Shown: positions 11,701 to 18,913 of the stretch, piece after piece | Position numbering within the stretch: position 1 is the first letter of the stretch | How the letters are laid out: every line of letters begins with the position of its first letter | Assembly (NCBI RefSeq): GCF_009909185.1 | Contig: NZ_JAAAMV010000001.1 | Span: forward strand, 1 to 64,000 | Reading direction: 5' to 3' | DNA from: Paenibacillus glycinis | GTDB lineage: Bacteria; Bacillota; Bacilli; Paenibacillales; Paenibacillaceae | Length of the DNA stretch: 64,000 nt | Notes under the pieces: generated by a model | Databases searched by the model: none | Seen by the model: the letters and a program-made list of their open reading frames with translations, nothing else | What the model was told of the DNA's origin: nothing | Position numbers and translations under genes: made by a program

Positions 11701-12266
11701 CACTTGCGATCCGTCTTTAACGGATCGAAATAACCGACTTCTATGGCCTCGTTAGCACCGGTATTTTTGCTTCCGTGTTTCCCCTCGCTGACGTGGGCGT
11801 CTTTTTGCCCGGCGTAACCGGCGCCCTGTTGCAGGACGATTGCCGTCTTGGTCAATGCAATGGAATAGTCGGTTCTTGACTGGCCGTCCGCGGATTCTAC
11901 TCGAACCGCGATGACGTTACGGCCGATCTCGAGCGGCAGCGAAGGGCTTGCCGCCCCGCTTGCCACCGGGATGTCCGCATCGCCATTGATCGATACCGAG
12001 ATGCTCGCTTCCGAATCGGACGCCGTCGGAGTAAGCGATAACGCGTTAACCGAATCCGCCACGTTCGCGGCATAGGACGTATGCGTAGATTGAAAGGCGG
12101 GGGAAAGCGAACCCGAGCTTATGGAAAGCGAAGCAAGGGCGGGCTCTTCCTCCGATGCCGCGAGGATTCGGGCCGGGAATAAGGCCGCTAACGCCGACCA
12201 TAAGAGGAGAAGCGTCATTACCCCGGCAAGCAACCGCTGACCTGAATTGTTTTTAATCGCATTCAT
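5706..12266 (-). CDS. Giant SLH-anchored surface protein with GDPD phosphodiesterase domain
   Basis: A 2186-residue exported protein with a signal peptide at 1-36. Domain order by eye with rough positions: cadherin-like sandwich 43-140, DNRLRE-type domain 140-337, Big_2 340-430, cadherin-like 436-537, GDPD 555-820. Then a DNRLRE-type domain begins at 835 and resumes at 1035-1180, interrupted by an F5/8C-like discoidin domain at about 880-1022. Then Big_2 1183-1268, cadherin-like 1272-1365, DNRLRE 1366-1580, Big_2 1582-1662, two cadherin-like units 1668-1860, a linker domain, and three SLH repeats 2008-2186. The GDPD part keeps AHRG, ELDIRTT and HDD, the metal and catalytic His positions of glycerophosphodiester phosphodiesterases, so it is probably active. 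The SLH repeats would hold it on the cell-wall polymer. GGAGG (12277-12281) supports the start. It is monocistronic and converges on the ger operon. The substrate (phospholipid head groups or glycerophosphate-containing wall polymers) is unknown. Confidence 0.85.
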   Translation of the reverse strand: MNAIKNNSGQRLLAGVMTLLLLWSALAALFPARILAASEEEPALASLSISSGSLSPAFQSTHTSYAANVADSVNALSLTPTASDSEASISVSINGDADIPVASGAASPSLPLEIGRNVIAVRVESADGQSRTDYSIALTKTAIVLQQGAGYAGQKDAHVSEGKHGSKNTGANEAIEVGYFDPLKTDRKWGLFQFDVSSIPQGALVKDARLELNLIDMRVRSGAKYDKTLNLYKITSAWEEGTGAGYDGTAGAPGVVWGTKPGFDETAALDSKVVGTTLGTWYDWGLTELAQKWIDGSEANNGVILKEIDSASDGETTPSTKDFASAQQSNASIRPKLALNYEMPLTGIRMASEPVELVAGQAPVELADYAFPRPLNAHLDEALAWSSSDAAVATVDAAGTVTPVGPGTAEIQVTATGNGTSYSDTVQVTVTELNVQGVLSGLEVKGAAIVPGFKSEVHEYTLEVPLNAKEVYLTPTAFEQDAVITVTADGAEPQTVASGSLSQAVPLQQDATRVDVKVESQHADEPGKTGVYTVLIKHRETGGTGDQIIRDFLDPNGRVLVVAHRGNWLNGMPENGLNSIRASIEEGVDMVELDIRTTSDGVPVLMHDDSVNRTTNGSGNVGSLTLAQIKQLCLRNSNGTISNPCETIPTLEEAMTVARGHIMVNLDIKNANWDTMWDILVRTDTTDHALYKTGSDKSSTAAWMAKFHQSAVQPLFMQLTSDPGTARDFMNPATTPFTVNAFEISFNDDNAPIVDPALISELRAAGARIWVNTIFSVPGLVGRHGDYAFLSDPNAGYPWLLNRGVNMIQTDTTALLLHYLEAREGNPQTGVTQTTVLQNGAGGYAGTSDTQIVELPANDANSHNFGHYMQLKVGPQQPVLPMMNGNVSGKVATVSATGTSPDKEGKDNLIDYGLGAKWLAFQNQAVVTFAMKAPVAVNGYALSSANDTPARDPKDWTFEGSNDGQHWDVLDTRTEQSFADRFTTNSYRNIGNQTAYAMYRFNFTANHGDGYLQIAEIQLSDGSAVKPDMPATQDHRNGLMRFDLSSIPKGAKIVSAKLGLYMLEAGIADETLVQGISVHRVTESWNEGEGTGDNGSAVPSGKNWTTWETRPTYDTVPSVTASIDKQAYRWNEIDMTGLAKGWMEQPASNFGFLLEGKDKAYAFASSDNVLEWRPKLELTYTIPATGVTITPSELTLEAGEQSKLSASVLPDYALNRDVTWSSNNEAVATIDSTGTVHAISKGSAVMTATTVDGGHTASMTVTVTRPQATGSLQELRLSAGEFTTPFQPETTTYAAAVPETYNHLAITPIAEDEDAVIALSVNGETPTQIASGQQSSSFPLEIGDNRIIVTVSIGGTIMKTYDVTVPKAAVALQQGVDGYAGTADTQLSQGTGSTGNKYYQYNLGGQHGIEVGYYNQSASDQKYGLIRFDNLPIPEGAIVSEATLNLYHYAQRSTNRPFDIFAHRANAPWTEGSGGSGDSNDGSPGQAGEVTWENYITNGTDPFASAPSATVNVNDDPAWYAFNLSGDVQQWIDTPANNYGVVLKTTTYQDASNPEMTGTKRFRTKDYTDVSQRPYLRIVYTMPIQAITLDRSELDLLLGGSGSKLVATIKPLNVADRSVRWTSSDENVAAVDADGNVTAVGEGTATITAANAVGGEAHASVRVRKSGVSADLNGLQLTAGQLSPAFAKDLYEYKVLVPAGSDAIQVTPDAVDERASITVRTGDGEPVEVKSGTASMPIAAVDGTTIVVAVTSEDGQAKREYRIVVERSAALTDIGLSAGSLSPAFAPDRLQYTVEVPNSVTELKLRPAARDASLSIVIGLPDGVERTVASGEESEAIALQTGVNLVTLEARAAGVADRTIYTIAVHRQAPADSGHTVVVQQPAAPAGETKKLGDELTVDIPQENQGLGLKLRKLEAGTDTAPYKLISPVYAIETDSGRKLSKAITLSIQFDASSLGGGRASVFRLDETGHQWIELGGYVKDGTITVATLEIGKFAVYSVDGEQKPELPNPTWSDVNGHWAAAEITEAVKLGILTGYPDGSMKPDAQLTRAQFSAMLVRALGLSEAHDLSGFADRKDIPAWAEESLGAAVAAGIVTGYEDGTLLPNKSIDRAEMITMLVRAFQLGKNEQSPIVFKDEDKLPDWSKASIHSAAGLGIIEGYQGEFRPANGATRAEAVTVILRTLSIAK

Positions 12267-12815
12267 GCTTCATATTCCTCCACATTTGTAAGTGATAGAC
12301 GCGTACTTCCTTCGTAACTGACTTCTCGCTGTCCGTCCATTGCGATTTCCTGGCTTTACGTCACGCTGTATGTACGAATCTGTGCATGAATCCAACCGTT
12401 ACGCATGCGGGCCGACGGTAAAGCAATCACGGGTGATGGCCCTCCGCTCCGATCCGGCATCGTCGTCCGGATCGCGCAGGCGCCAGCATGCGGCGGGCGG
12501 AAAAAGCGGTTACCACAGACAAAACAGTTCCCTCCTTATTTTTTTCTACGCTTTAACTATGAAAGAATGGCGGAGAAACGACAATGAGGTAACGTTGCCA
12601 AGATGTTGATTATTTTGCATAACGATCGGCGAGACCTTCAAGGTGCGCATCGGGCTCTCGTCCACGGGCTATCGCGCATCATGAGTGTAGCGCATGTTTA
12701 TTTTCAACGATTCAATGACATATAAATAAATGGATAATCGGGAAGAAAACGCAGCGTATTCGAGGAATTGCGACGGCAGAGGACGCTAGCCGCCCGGCAC
12801 CGGGCGGCGCGGCGA
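12267..12815 (-). other. Gene-free region upstream of the giant surface protein
   Basis: About 550 bp with no convincing gene; short open frames here lack family signatures. It contains a perfect 7-bp-arm hairpin (GATCCGG/CCGGATC, 12451-12473), a perfect GC hairpin (CGCCCGG/CCGGGCG, 12791-12806), and on the minus strand an AAGGAGGG-like sequence near 12528-12535 with no good coding frame after it. It may hold a structured leader and the promoter for the surface protein. No known riboswitch consensus was recognised. Confidence 0.35.
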
Positions 12816-12856
12816 ACAAAAAGAACCTTGAGCGGCGCAAAGCCGATCAAGGTTCT
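12816..12856 (-). terminator. Strong intrinsic terminator after the DHFR-like gene
   Basis: Perfect 10-bp arms (AGAACCTTGA 12822-12831 and TCAAGGTTCT 12847-12856) extended by an inner CGGC/GCCG stem. On the minus strand the hairpin is followed by TTTTTG, the classic Rho-independent layout. It closes the minus-strand transcript ending with the DHFR-like gene. Confidence 0.85.
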
Positions 12857-12967
12857 AGGTACGACAGGTTTGGATGTTCGACGGCAGCAGTCGGCTGCGC
12901 TCGCGATCGATATCTTCCGATCCAGCAAGTTCCCGTCTCTTTTCCGGTCAGGCAACACTAGGCACGA

Positions 12968-13537
12968 CTATTTCTCCAACTCGTAGCGGGTCGCGATAAT
13001 GCCCGACTGGAGCGTCCGGCTGGACAGCAGCTTGAGCTTGATTTTCTCGACGCCGCCGTCGAAGACCGATTTTCCGCCGCCCAGGACGACCGGACAAATC
13101 GTCAGCAGGAACTCGTCGATCAGACCGAGCTCAAGCAGCGTCTTCGCAGCCCCCGGGCTGCCGAAGATAACGAGATTTTTGCCTGGCCGCTCCTTGAGCG
13201 CCTTGATTTTCTCTGCGATTCGGTCCTTGATCAGCACCGTGTTGTTCCACTCGGCCTTGTCCATCGTGCCGGAAATGACGATCTTCTCGACATCCTGCAG
13301 CCATTTGGCATGCTCCGTTTCATGCCTCGACGCATTCGGATCATCCAGCATCGCGGGCCAGTAGCTCTCCATCAACCGGTACGTCGCACGTCCGTAAACG
13401 GGAGAACCGACTTCGGCTACGATCTCCTCGGCGTAGTTCGCCAATTCCTCGTCGTACGGAATCCAGCCCAGTCCTCCGTTCGAATCCGACGCATACCCAT
13501 CCAGCGACACATGCATGAACAATACGAGTTTTCTCAT
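12968..13537 (-). CDS. Dihydrofolate reductase family protein (RibD C-terminal-like, YyaP type)
   Basis: A 189-residue cytosolic protein of the DHFR-like superfamily. N-terminal MRKLVLFMHVSLDGY is the typical first strand and SLDG motif. The middle carries VYGRATYRLMESYWP, and the C-terminal half has LVIFGSPGAAKTLLELGLID and CPVVLGGGKSVFDG, the conserved nucleotide-binding and glycine-rich segments. Family members bind NADPH; the true substrate of the YyaP-like group is unknown and canonical DHFR activity is doubtful. The ATG at 13537 is chosen because GGAGGAGG precedes it; the in-frame ATG 8 codons upstream lies within the ribosome binding region. A strong terminator follows. Confidence 0.85.
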   Translation of the reverse strand: MRKLVLFMHVSLDGYASDSNGGLGWIPYDEELANYAEEIVAEVGSPVYGRATYRLMESYWPAMLDDPNASRHETEHAKWLQDVEKIVISGTMDKAEWNNTVLIKDRIAEKIKALKERPGKNLVIFGSPGAAKTLLELGLIDEFLLTICPVVLGGGKSVFDGGVEKIKLKLLSSRTLQSGIIATRYELEK

Positions 13538-13660
13538 GTTCGTTCCTCCTCCGATTTCCAATGGATCCCGTACGATTTTGTGACCGTTGTCCCGCGTGTT
13601 GTCCTGCTGTCACGTTCACAATAAATCATTACGTTACGTAAGGTGCAAGGGGAAATCTTA

Positions 13661-14311
13661 TTAAAACCAGCCATCGGGTGCATGTAAGACATTCACTTCC
13701 GATTGATTGATATCCCCGACATGCCCCGTGCCGTCGATGATGATATCAGCCGAATCAAACGGGTGTTGGACCATAAAATATCTATCCTCGTCAGGCAGCC
13801 ATACCTTTTCCCACATTTCGCGGTTCCCTCCGCCGTCACGCCGCACGCCTCTTTCGAGTCTGAATTCACGAGGACTATCCACCCAGATTCGAATGTCGTA
13901 CAAGGACGACAATTCCTCTCTTAATGCATAACACCCTTCGATCATAACAATGCCGCCGACGGGTACCGAATGCCAGTCGGTCAAAGAATCGCGATCCCAA
14001 TCGTAAATTTGATATTTACCTTCCTCGTTTCGTTGTAACGGCTCCAGAATCTGCATAAGAAGGCGCTTCCAATCCCAATTGCCCCCGATTTCATTTTGAT
14101 GCGGACGTTGATTTCTATACGCTGACACATGATAAAAATCATCCATGTGAACGACGGTTACGTCGTCTTGAAGAGCTTGAAATTTCTGAGCAAGCGTGCT
14201 TTTACCGGAAGCGCCGCCGCCGTCGATCCCTATGATCAGCGTATTTCGCTCTTTGGGTGCTTCGAGAAACTTATCGAACAGATATTTAATCGGCGTCAGC
14301 ACGCCTACCAC
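13661..14311 (-). CDS. Uridine kinase-like P-loop protein
   Basis: A 216-residue P-loop NTPase related to uridine kinase and phosphoribulokinase. The Walker A motif is IDGGGASGKST (about residues 29-39), and MDDFYHVS follows at about 75, the acceptor-binding segment of nucleoside kinases. MIEGCYALREEL lies near 123 and WVDSPREFRLERGVRRD contributes a lid-like Arg-rich segment. The substrate could be uridine or another small hydroxylated compound. The start is a GTG at 14311 with a weak Shine-Dalgarno; a GTG three codons later is an alternative. It lies downstream of, and on the same strand as, a GNAT gene, with a 57-bp gap. Confidence 0.75.
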   Translation of the reverse strand: MVGVLTPIKYLFDKFLEAPKERNTLIIGIDGGGASGKSTLAQKFQALQDDVTVVHMDDFYHVSAYRNQRPHQNEIGGNWDWKRLLMQILEPLQRNEEGKYQIYDWDRDSLTDWHSVPVGGIVMIEGCYALREELSSLYDIRIWVDSPREFRLERGVRRDGGGNREMWEKVWLPDEDRYFMVQHPFDSADIIIDGTGHVGDINQSEVNVLHAPDGWF

Positions 14312-14368
14312 CCCGTTTTGATTACTGATTCGGAATTGCTTGCTCCAAGATGCGTAAGTATCCGGTCG

Positions 14369-14899
14369 TTATAACGCCACCTCTAATTGAATATCCCGCA
14401 CTTCTCGTTGATATATCCGCTCATTAATCTCTGCTGCGTGCACGCAGCCCATTGTACGATAAAAATGCTGCGTTTCCACCGATGGGTGCGCCCCAATATA
14501 CAGTTTCTCCGCACCTAATGATTTTGCAACTTCTTTTGCCTTTAGAAATAGAGACTTACCTGCCTTTCGTCCTCGGGCGGGGCAAGTTACATGGAGAAAA
14601 GATAGCTCCCGATAAATAGACCTGCTGCCGAAAGGCACGGCTTCAATAACAGCAAAACCGATCAATCGCGCACCTTCTTTTGCGATTACGACCGCACCGC
14701 CATTCTTAATCGTCTCCGTAAAATGCTCCACGATCTCCCGTTTCCTTTCCAAACTCCAATTATCTTCGAACGAATCCTCGATCTCGACCCACTTGTCCCG
14801 ATCTTTGAAGAGCACCTTCGTTGTTTTTTGAAAACGTTCAAAAGAATCAAGCATCTCGGTCCATACATCGTCTAGTCGCAAAACTTCCAACGTTAACAC
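14369..14899 (-). CDS. GNAT family N-acetyltransferase
   Basis: A 176-residue protein with the GNAT fold: beta4 FAVIEAVPFGSRSIYRELSFLHV and the acetyl-CoA pyrophosphate loop RGRKAGKSLF at about residues 109-118, followed by ahelical KAKEVAKSLGAEKLYIGAHP and FYRTMGCVHA, the usual motif B region. The GTG start at 14899 has AGGAG about 9 nt upstream. The acceptor substrate cannot be predicted. Neighbours are an unrelated DinB protein and a uridine-kinase-like protein on the same strand, so it may share a transcript with them. Confidence 0.8.
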   Translation of the reverse strand: MLTLEVLRLDDVWTEMLDSFERFQKTTKVLFKDRDKWVEIEDSFEDNWSLERKREIVEHFTETIKNGGAVVIAKEGARLIGFAVIEAVPFGSRSIYRELSFLHVTCPARGRKAGKSLFLKAKEVAKSLGAEKLYIGAHPSVETQHFYRTMGCVHAAEINERIYQREVRDIQLEVAL

Positions 14900-14976
14900 G
14901 GATCCTCACTCCTAAACAAGCCGTACCTCGCTCATATCTCCGGGCAGTTCCCGAATCCTGCCGATGGCAGACCCGG

Positions 14977-15432
14977 TCAAAGCCGCGCGAAGGTGATGTA
15001 ATCGACTTGGACAGGCGCTGCCGAATCGATCCGAAGTGCCCGGTTGATCTGTCCCCGGTGATACTGCCCATGCAAGAGCACCTGCAGCAGGATGTCCCGG
15101 ACGGACGTTCGGAACGGAACCCCGCTCTGGCTCGCATAGTCGATCATCTCGTCCAGCTCGGACTCCTCGAGTCCGGCGATATAGGCCCGGTAGTGCTCGG
15201 CGTTTTCTTCGAACATCGTCCGGATCGCCGTCAGGTCTTCCGCGTCCTCCCACAACGAATATTGCGCGGTGCCCTTATTCTGCAATCGGGATAGCCAGAC
15301 TCGTTCCGCGACCGCGACGTGCCGAACCAGCTTCAGCAGTTCCTTGTTCGGCGTCTCGCACTCCTCGAGCGCGTCCAAGATGCGCCCGTCCGCCCAGTAC
15401 AGGTGGTCCATCATGCGCGTGATGGTTTTCAT
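14977..15432 (-). CDS. DinB-fold protein (putative metal-dependent thiol transferase)
   Basis: A 151-residue four-helix-bundle protein of the DinB/YfiT superfamily. The three metal-binding histidines of the family are visible as H10 (MDHLYWADGRI), H38 (LVRHVAVAERVW) and the HGQYH segment near 122-126 (LLHGQYHRGQI). Family members bind Ni or Zn and several are bacillithiol or mycothiol transferases; the substrate here is unknown. GAGGGGG lies upstream of the ATG. Confidence 0.82.
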   Translation of the reverse strand: MKTITRMMDHLYWADGRILDALEECETPNKELLKLVRHVAVAERVWLSRLQNKGTAQYSLWEDAEDLTAIRTMFEENAEHYRAYIAGLEESELDEMIDYASQSGVPFRTSVRDILLQVLLHGQYHRGQINRALRIDSAAPVQVDYITFARL

Positions 15433-15716
15433 TTCGTTTTCCCCCTCTTCGCCTCGTCGATGACTTGAACCTGCCGTTCTCCATTAGAGCTTAACGCGTC
15501 CGCAGCAAGTCTACAACTTTATTTTCAACCCTCGGGATGCGACGAGCGCGCTGCTTAGGCATCCTGGTGCCTGACCGGTCGAAGCTGTAATGCTCTCCCG
15601 AAGATAGTCAAGAAAGAATTCGATTAAGATTCTCATTGTTTTCTAATAAAACAGGCCATTCCCTGATCAGCCAATGGTTTACTCCTCTTCTAGCAAATTA
15701 TAGGCGGCTTCCGGTC

Positions 15717-15725
15717 TGCTATACT
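15717..15725 (+). promoter_or_regulatory. Extended -10 promoter candidate for the NlpC/P60 gene
   Basis: The sequence TGCTATACT combines a TG extension with a -10 hexamer (TATACT, 15720-15725) about 47 bp before the start codon. The -35 region is poor, as is usual for extended -10 promoters. The rest of the 15433-15771 gap holds no recognisable gene. Confidence 0.4.
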
Positions 15726-15771
15726 TGACCAGGCGATGATTCAGCTAACACCAAGGAGGAGAACAACAGCG

Positions 15772-16278
15772 ATGAAATTACATCTTAGATGGACTAAACG
15801 CTTGGCCATTGTTACGATCGGAGCAACGATTGCTATTTCTGGCGGGGCAATCAGTCGTCCTCATGCTGCTCAAGCCGCTAGCATTTCTTCAATGTCCGCG
15901 ACCGCTAAAGCCGATAGCATCATCTCTTTAGGGAAAAAATATTTAGGCACGCCCTATAAATTCGGTGCTAAAGTCGGGCAAACGCGCAACTTCGACTGCT
16001 CGTCATTTACGAAATACGTTTATGGGAAATACGGAGTTACCCTTCCGCGAACGGCTGCTCAGCAAGCGAAAGTCGGAAGTTACGTTTCAAAAAGCAATCG
16101 CAAGAAAGGCGACCTGCTCTTCTTCTCCGTCCCCGGCAGATCGGGAGTCGCACATGTAGGCATTTACCTTGGAAGCAACAAAATGTTAAACACATACGGT
16201 GCGGGCGGCGTGAAAATCACGACGCTTAACTCCTACTGGAATTCCCACTACTTAACGGCACGACGCGTGATCAAATAA
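15772..16278 (+). CDS. Secreted NlpC/P60 peptidoglycan endopeptidase
   Basis: A 168-residue exported cysteine peptidase that cleaves cell-wall stem peptides. The signal peptide (1 to about 36) ends in HAAQA. The rest is almost only a catalytic domain: ADSIISLGKKYLGTPYKFG, nucleophile Cys76 in NFDCSSFTKYVY, catalytic His128 in GVAHVGIYLG, and Asn140 (MLNTYG) where many relatives have His. There are no SH3, LysM or other wall-binding modules, so it is a minimal form. The ATG at 15772 follows AAGGAGGAG; an upstream in-frame ATG at 15736 lacks this. Convergent with the WrbA-like gene; hairpins follow. Confidence 0.9.
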   Translation: MKLHLRWTKRLAIVTIGATIAISGGAISRPHAAQAASISSMSATAKADSIISLGKKYLGTPYKFGAKVGQTRNFDCSSFTKYVYGKYGVTLPRTAAQQAKVGSYVSKSNRKKGDLLFFSVPGRSGVAHVGIYLGSNKMLNTYGAGGVKITTLNSYWNSHYLTARRVIK

Positions 16279-16299
16279 GCAAAAATCCCCCCGTAAGCC

Positions 16300-16322
16300 G
16301 CGATGGCGTCCATCGCTGTTTT
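16300..16322 (+). terminator. Terminator after the NlpC/P60 gene
   Basis: GCGATGG-CGT-CCATCGC forms a 7-bp stem with a tight loop, followed by TGTTTT on the plus strand, 21 bp after the stop codon. Confidence 0.6.
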
Positions 16323-16340
16323 ACAACATCTATTCCCAAC

Positions 16341-16371
16341 ACAAAAAGCCGCATTTATTGCGGCTTTTTGT
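16341..16371. terminator. Symmetric bidirectional terminator
   Basis: Perfect 13-bp inverted repeat (ACAAAAAGCCGCA / TGCGGCTTTTTGT, 5-nt loop) with A- and T-tracts inside the arms, so it reads as a terminator on both strands. It sits between the convergent NlpC/P60 and WrbA-like genes. Confidence 0.8.
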
Positions 16372-16468
16372 GCGGTCATTTCCGGTCATCCGACAAACCG
16401 GCATTATGAATCCCATGCATGGCTTGTTCGCCGGCGGTAACGGCCGAACGGCGCAGCGCTTTGGTGAT

Positions 16469-17032
16469 TCAAGGATTTCCAAGCGAGTTCCTGCCGGCCG
16501 CAACCGCGATTGCAGTATGGGCCACGCGTTTTCCCAACACTTCCCCCAGCTCGAGACCCTTCGCGAATAGCGATTGAATGAGCTCATCGTTGGTTTCTTC
16601 GACGGGAGACGTCACTCCGACTCCATAATAGCTGCCGTACAGCGCGTTCTCCGGAATATTGGCCGGCAAGCCGACAACCATCATGCCTTGGTGCAGCATC
16701 GGCGTGATCAGGTTAAGCAAGGTTGCCTCGATACCGCCATGAATGGTGACCGTCGTACAAAATACCGCGCCGACTTTATCCACTAACGTCCCGTTTGCCC
16801 ACAAATACCCGAGTTTATCGATCCATTGCTTTAAGCCCGAGCTAATCGTGCCGAAGTGTCCCGGACATCCCCAGATAATGGCATCCATATCGGCCAGATC
16901 CCTGACGTTCGCCTTATTCACGTGATTGATGAACACCTTGGCGCCTTCCACGCTTTGTGCTCCTTTGGCAATGGAACGGGCCAGTTGTTCCGTATGCCCC
17001 GCTTCGCTATCGTAAACGATATAGATTTTCAT
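16469..17032 (-). CDS. Flavodoxin-fold NAD(P)H:quinone oxidoreductase-like protein (WrbA-like)
   Basis: A 187-residue FMN-binding flavodoxin-fold protein. The phosphate-binding loop is [12 protein letters not shown] at residues 7-18. The second FMN contact [18 protein letters not shown] and the stretch [15 protein letters not shown] resemble WrbA and related quinone reductases. It likely transfers two electrons from NAD(P)H to quinones, limiting radical formation. GAGGGGAG precedes the ATG. It is slightly shorter than WrbA (about 198) and lacks some of its conserved loops, so NADPH-dependent FMN reductase-like is a safer label than wrbA. Confidence 0.82.
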   Translation of the reverse strand: MKIYIVYDSEAGHTEQLARSIAKGAQSVEGAKVFINHVNKANVRDLADMDAIIWGCPGHFGTISSGLKQWIDKLGYLWANGTLVDKVGAVFCTTVTIHGGIEATLLNLITPMLHQGMMVVGLPANIPENALYGSYYGVGVTSPVEETNDELIQSLFAKGLELGEVLGKRVAHTAIAVAAGRNSLGNP

Positions 17033-17069
17033 CGATTGTTCTCCCCTCTTGACGGTTATTCAGACCGGC

Positions 17070-18548
17070 TTATGACTCGTTTTTCTGCTGGCGCCCCGTC
17101 AATTTCTTCAGCGTTTCCCGGTAGGCTTTATCGGGGGGCATTCCTTCGTATCGGTCCTCTTCCTTGTTAGCGGCATCGTTCAGCTTCAGCAGCGCCTTCC
17201 GGTATTCGTTGTCGGTGAACGGCCCATCTTCTCTCGCGGGCTGAGGCGGGGTCAAGAAACCTCGAATGGCGTTGCGGAATTCGCCATCCTTGATGGGCAA
17301 GTCCGTATGAGCCGCCGCTGCCTCCGCGCGGGAAGAATCGCCGGGTACGTCCGTATCCAGACGCTTACGCTCCATTGCGTTATCGGCCGTCCGGTGCCGC
17401 TTCACCACCGATAAAAGGATCAAGCCGACGGCAACGCCGCCAATCGCGGCCAGCGTCCACGTCGGGCTTTCCAAATTCAATCCTCTGAAATAAAACAGAT
17501 CCCGCAGCCCGTCCGCCGCGAACCGAAGCGGCATCCAGTCGTACAGGAAGCGGCGGCTGAATGCCGGCAGCAGCTCCGGCGGAAGCGCGAGCAGCGGGGC
17601 CGAGAAAAAGAAAAGCAGCACGAAGAGCGGCATGCCCACGAAGCCCAGCCAGCTGACGACCGTCGTCTGGACCAGGAAGAACACGAGGCAGACGAAAAAT
17701 AAATACCAGCCGATGCCGGCGTAATCCGGGATATGCAGGCCGAACCATTGGCCGGCGATCCAGAGGATGCTAAGCGCGGCGGCGCCCGAGGCGGGGATGC
17801 CCATGAGGATTTGGGACGCGCGGATACCGAAGCGATGCAGGCGGAACCCGTTCGCGGTCGCCCGGTTCGCCGCCACGAACAGCATCATCGTCGCGACCAT
17901 CGCGGCGAACCAGACGAGCTGGGTCAACACGACCGGCGCGTTGCCGTTCGAGCTGTTCGAACCGACGGCGTTGATGCTGCGGCTCGAAACCCGGATCGGC
18001 TCGGCGAGCGCGTCCGTCTGCGCGGGCGTCAGCGTACCGCCCGGACCGGCTTGCGCCAACAGCCGTTCGCGAAGCTGGGCGTTCGCGGCGCCCAGCATCT
18101 GCGACACGATGCCGCTTGCCATCGTCGCGCCGTTATAATTCATGCCCTGGTTAACGTACAAGACGGTGGAAGCGGACCGCGGATCGGGCGAGAGCAGGCT
18201 CGACAGCTTCTTCGAGAAATCCGCCGGAATGACAAGCGCGGCATAGGCCACTTCGCGGTTCATCGCCTTGATGGCCGCAGCCTCGGAAGAAATGACGTGC
18301 CAGACCAGCACCGGTCCCTCTCCGCCCGGCGGCTCGGCATTCCGCAGGCGCTCCGACAGGTCGCGCCCGAAATTCGTGTCGCCGGCGGGCGTCATCGTGC
18401 CGGCATCTCCCTGCACGAGCAGCACGGGCAGGTCGCGCGGCACCGGGTTAACGCTTGAACCGAGCTGCGCCAAGCCGAGGACGAGCACAACGAGAAAGAC
18501 AAGGAGGACCGTAAGATAAGGATGCCTTTGTCGAAAAAATCTGATCAT
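17070..18548 (-). CDS. YhgE/Pip-like ABC-2-type membrane protein with repeat-bearing tail
   Basis: About 492 residues. An N-terminal membrane helix (YLTVLLVFLVVLVLGLAQL) is followed by an extracytoplasmic domain (about 35-205), then five hydrophobic helices (about 210-385), the layout of DUF3533/YhgE/Pip and ABC-2 permease relatives. The last 100 residues are a charged cytoplasmic tail with three similar units: GEFRNAIRGFL, NEYRKALLKLN and KAYRETLKKLT. The start at ATG 18548 follows GTGGAGG; an ATG 8 codons upstream would lie inside that ribosome binding site. No ATPase gene adjoins it, so transport by a shared ATPase or a non-transport role (phage receptor-like or secretion-linked) are both open. 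Confidence 0.7.
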   Translation of the reverse strand: MIRFFRQRHPYLTVLLVFLVVLVLGLAQLGSSVNPVPRDLPVLLVQGDAGTMTPAGDTNFGRDLSERLRNAEPPGGEGPVLVWHVISSEAAAIKAMNREVAYAALVIPADFSKKLSSLLSPDPRSASTVLYVNQGMNYNGATMASGIVSQMLGAANAQLRERLLAQAGPGGTLTPAQTDALAEPIRVSSRSINAVGSNSSNGNAPVVLTQLVWFAAMVATMMLFVAANRATANGFRLHRFGIRASQILMGIPASGAAALSILWIAGQWFGLHIPDYAGIGWYLFFVCLVFFLVQTTVVSWLGFVGMPLFVLLFFFSAPLLALPPELLPAFSRRFLYDWMPLRFAADGLRDLFYFRGLNLESPTWTLAAIGGVAVGLILLSVVKRHRTADNAMERKRLDTDVPGDSSRAEAAAAHTDLPIKDGEFRNAIRGFLTPPQPAREDGPFTDNEYRKALLKLNDAANKEEDRYEGMPPDKAYRETLKKLTGRQQKNES

Positions 18549-18600
18549 GAACCGTTTAAGCCTCCACTTCATTCATTCTACGTTCGGTTAATAAAACTAG

Positions 18601-18641
18601 AAAAAAGAAATCACTTTCGCCTTGGGGTCACGGCGAAAGCG
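18601..18641 (-). terminator. Terminator closing the 45-kb glycan locus
   Basis: On the minus strand, TCGCTTTCGCC pairs with GGCGAAAGTGA (8 perfect inner bp plus a G-U type pair, 10-nt loop) and is followed by TTTCTTTTTT. It is about 270 bp beyond the stop of the last gene of the locus. The rest of 18549-18913 holds no gene; the promoter for the YhgE-like gene should lie at about 18575-18600 but is not clear. Confidence 0.75.
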
Positions 18642-18913
18642 ACCGTGTTTCGAATACGACTCCTAAGCTCGACGCGTGACTGGACTCCGCGTCTCGGAAC
18701 ATCATCCGGATGAATGCCCGGTCTTTCGTCTGGAAATCCTATTCCGTGCATTCGCCTCGCTTTCCTCCAATTTCATTCAACGAATGTATAACGAAATACT
18801 AAACGATTTTCATCCGCAAGTCAATTCATGGACAGCGTGCGGCATACGTGCAACATATGGAAGGAACCGGCTTTATCCGCGTCGCAGCTGCGATTCAAAG
18901 GGATTGGACGGTT

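Noticed and set aside
5706-12266. Tandem DNA repeats in the giant gene
   Set aside because: The cadherin-like, DNRLRE and Big_2 modules repeat at protein level only; the DNA copies are diverged, so there is no recent tandem duplication to report.
12267-12815. Cyclic-di-GMP or other riboswitch upstream of the giant surface protein
   Set aside because: Hairpins are present, but the consensus core of the classes I know was not found on either strand.
12704-12958. 84-codon minus-strand frame after the DHFR-like gene
   Set aside because: It covers the strong terminator hairpin at 12816-12856, has no ribosome binding site and no protein signature.
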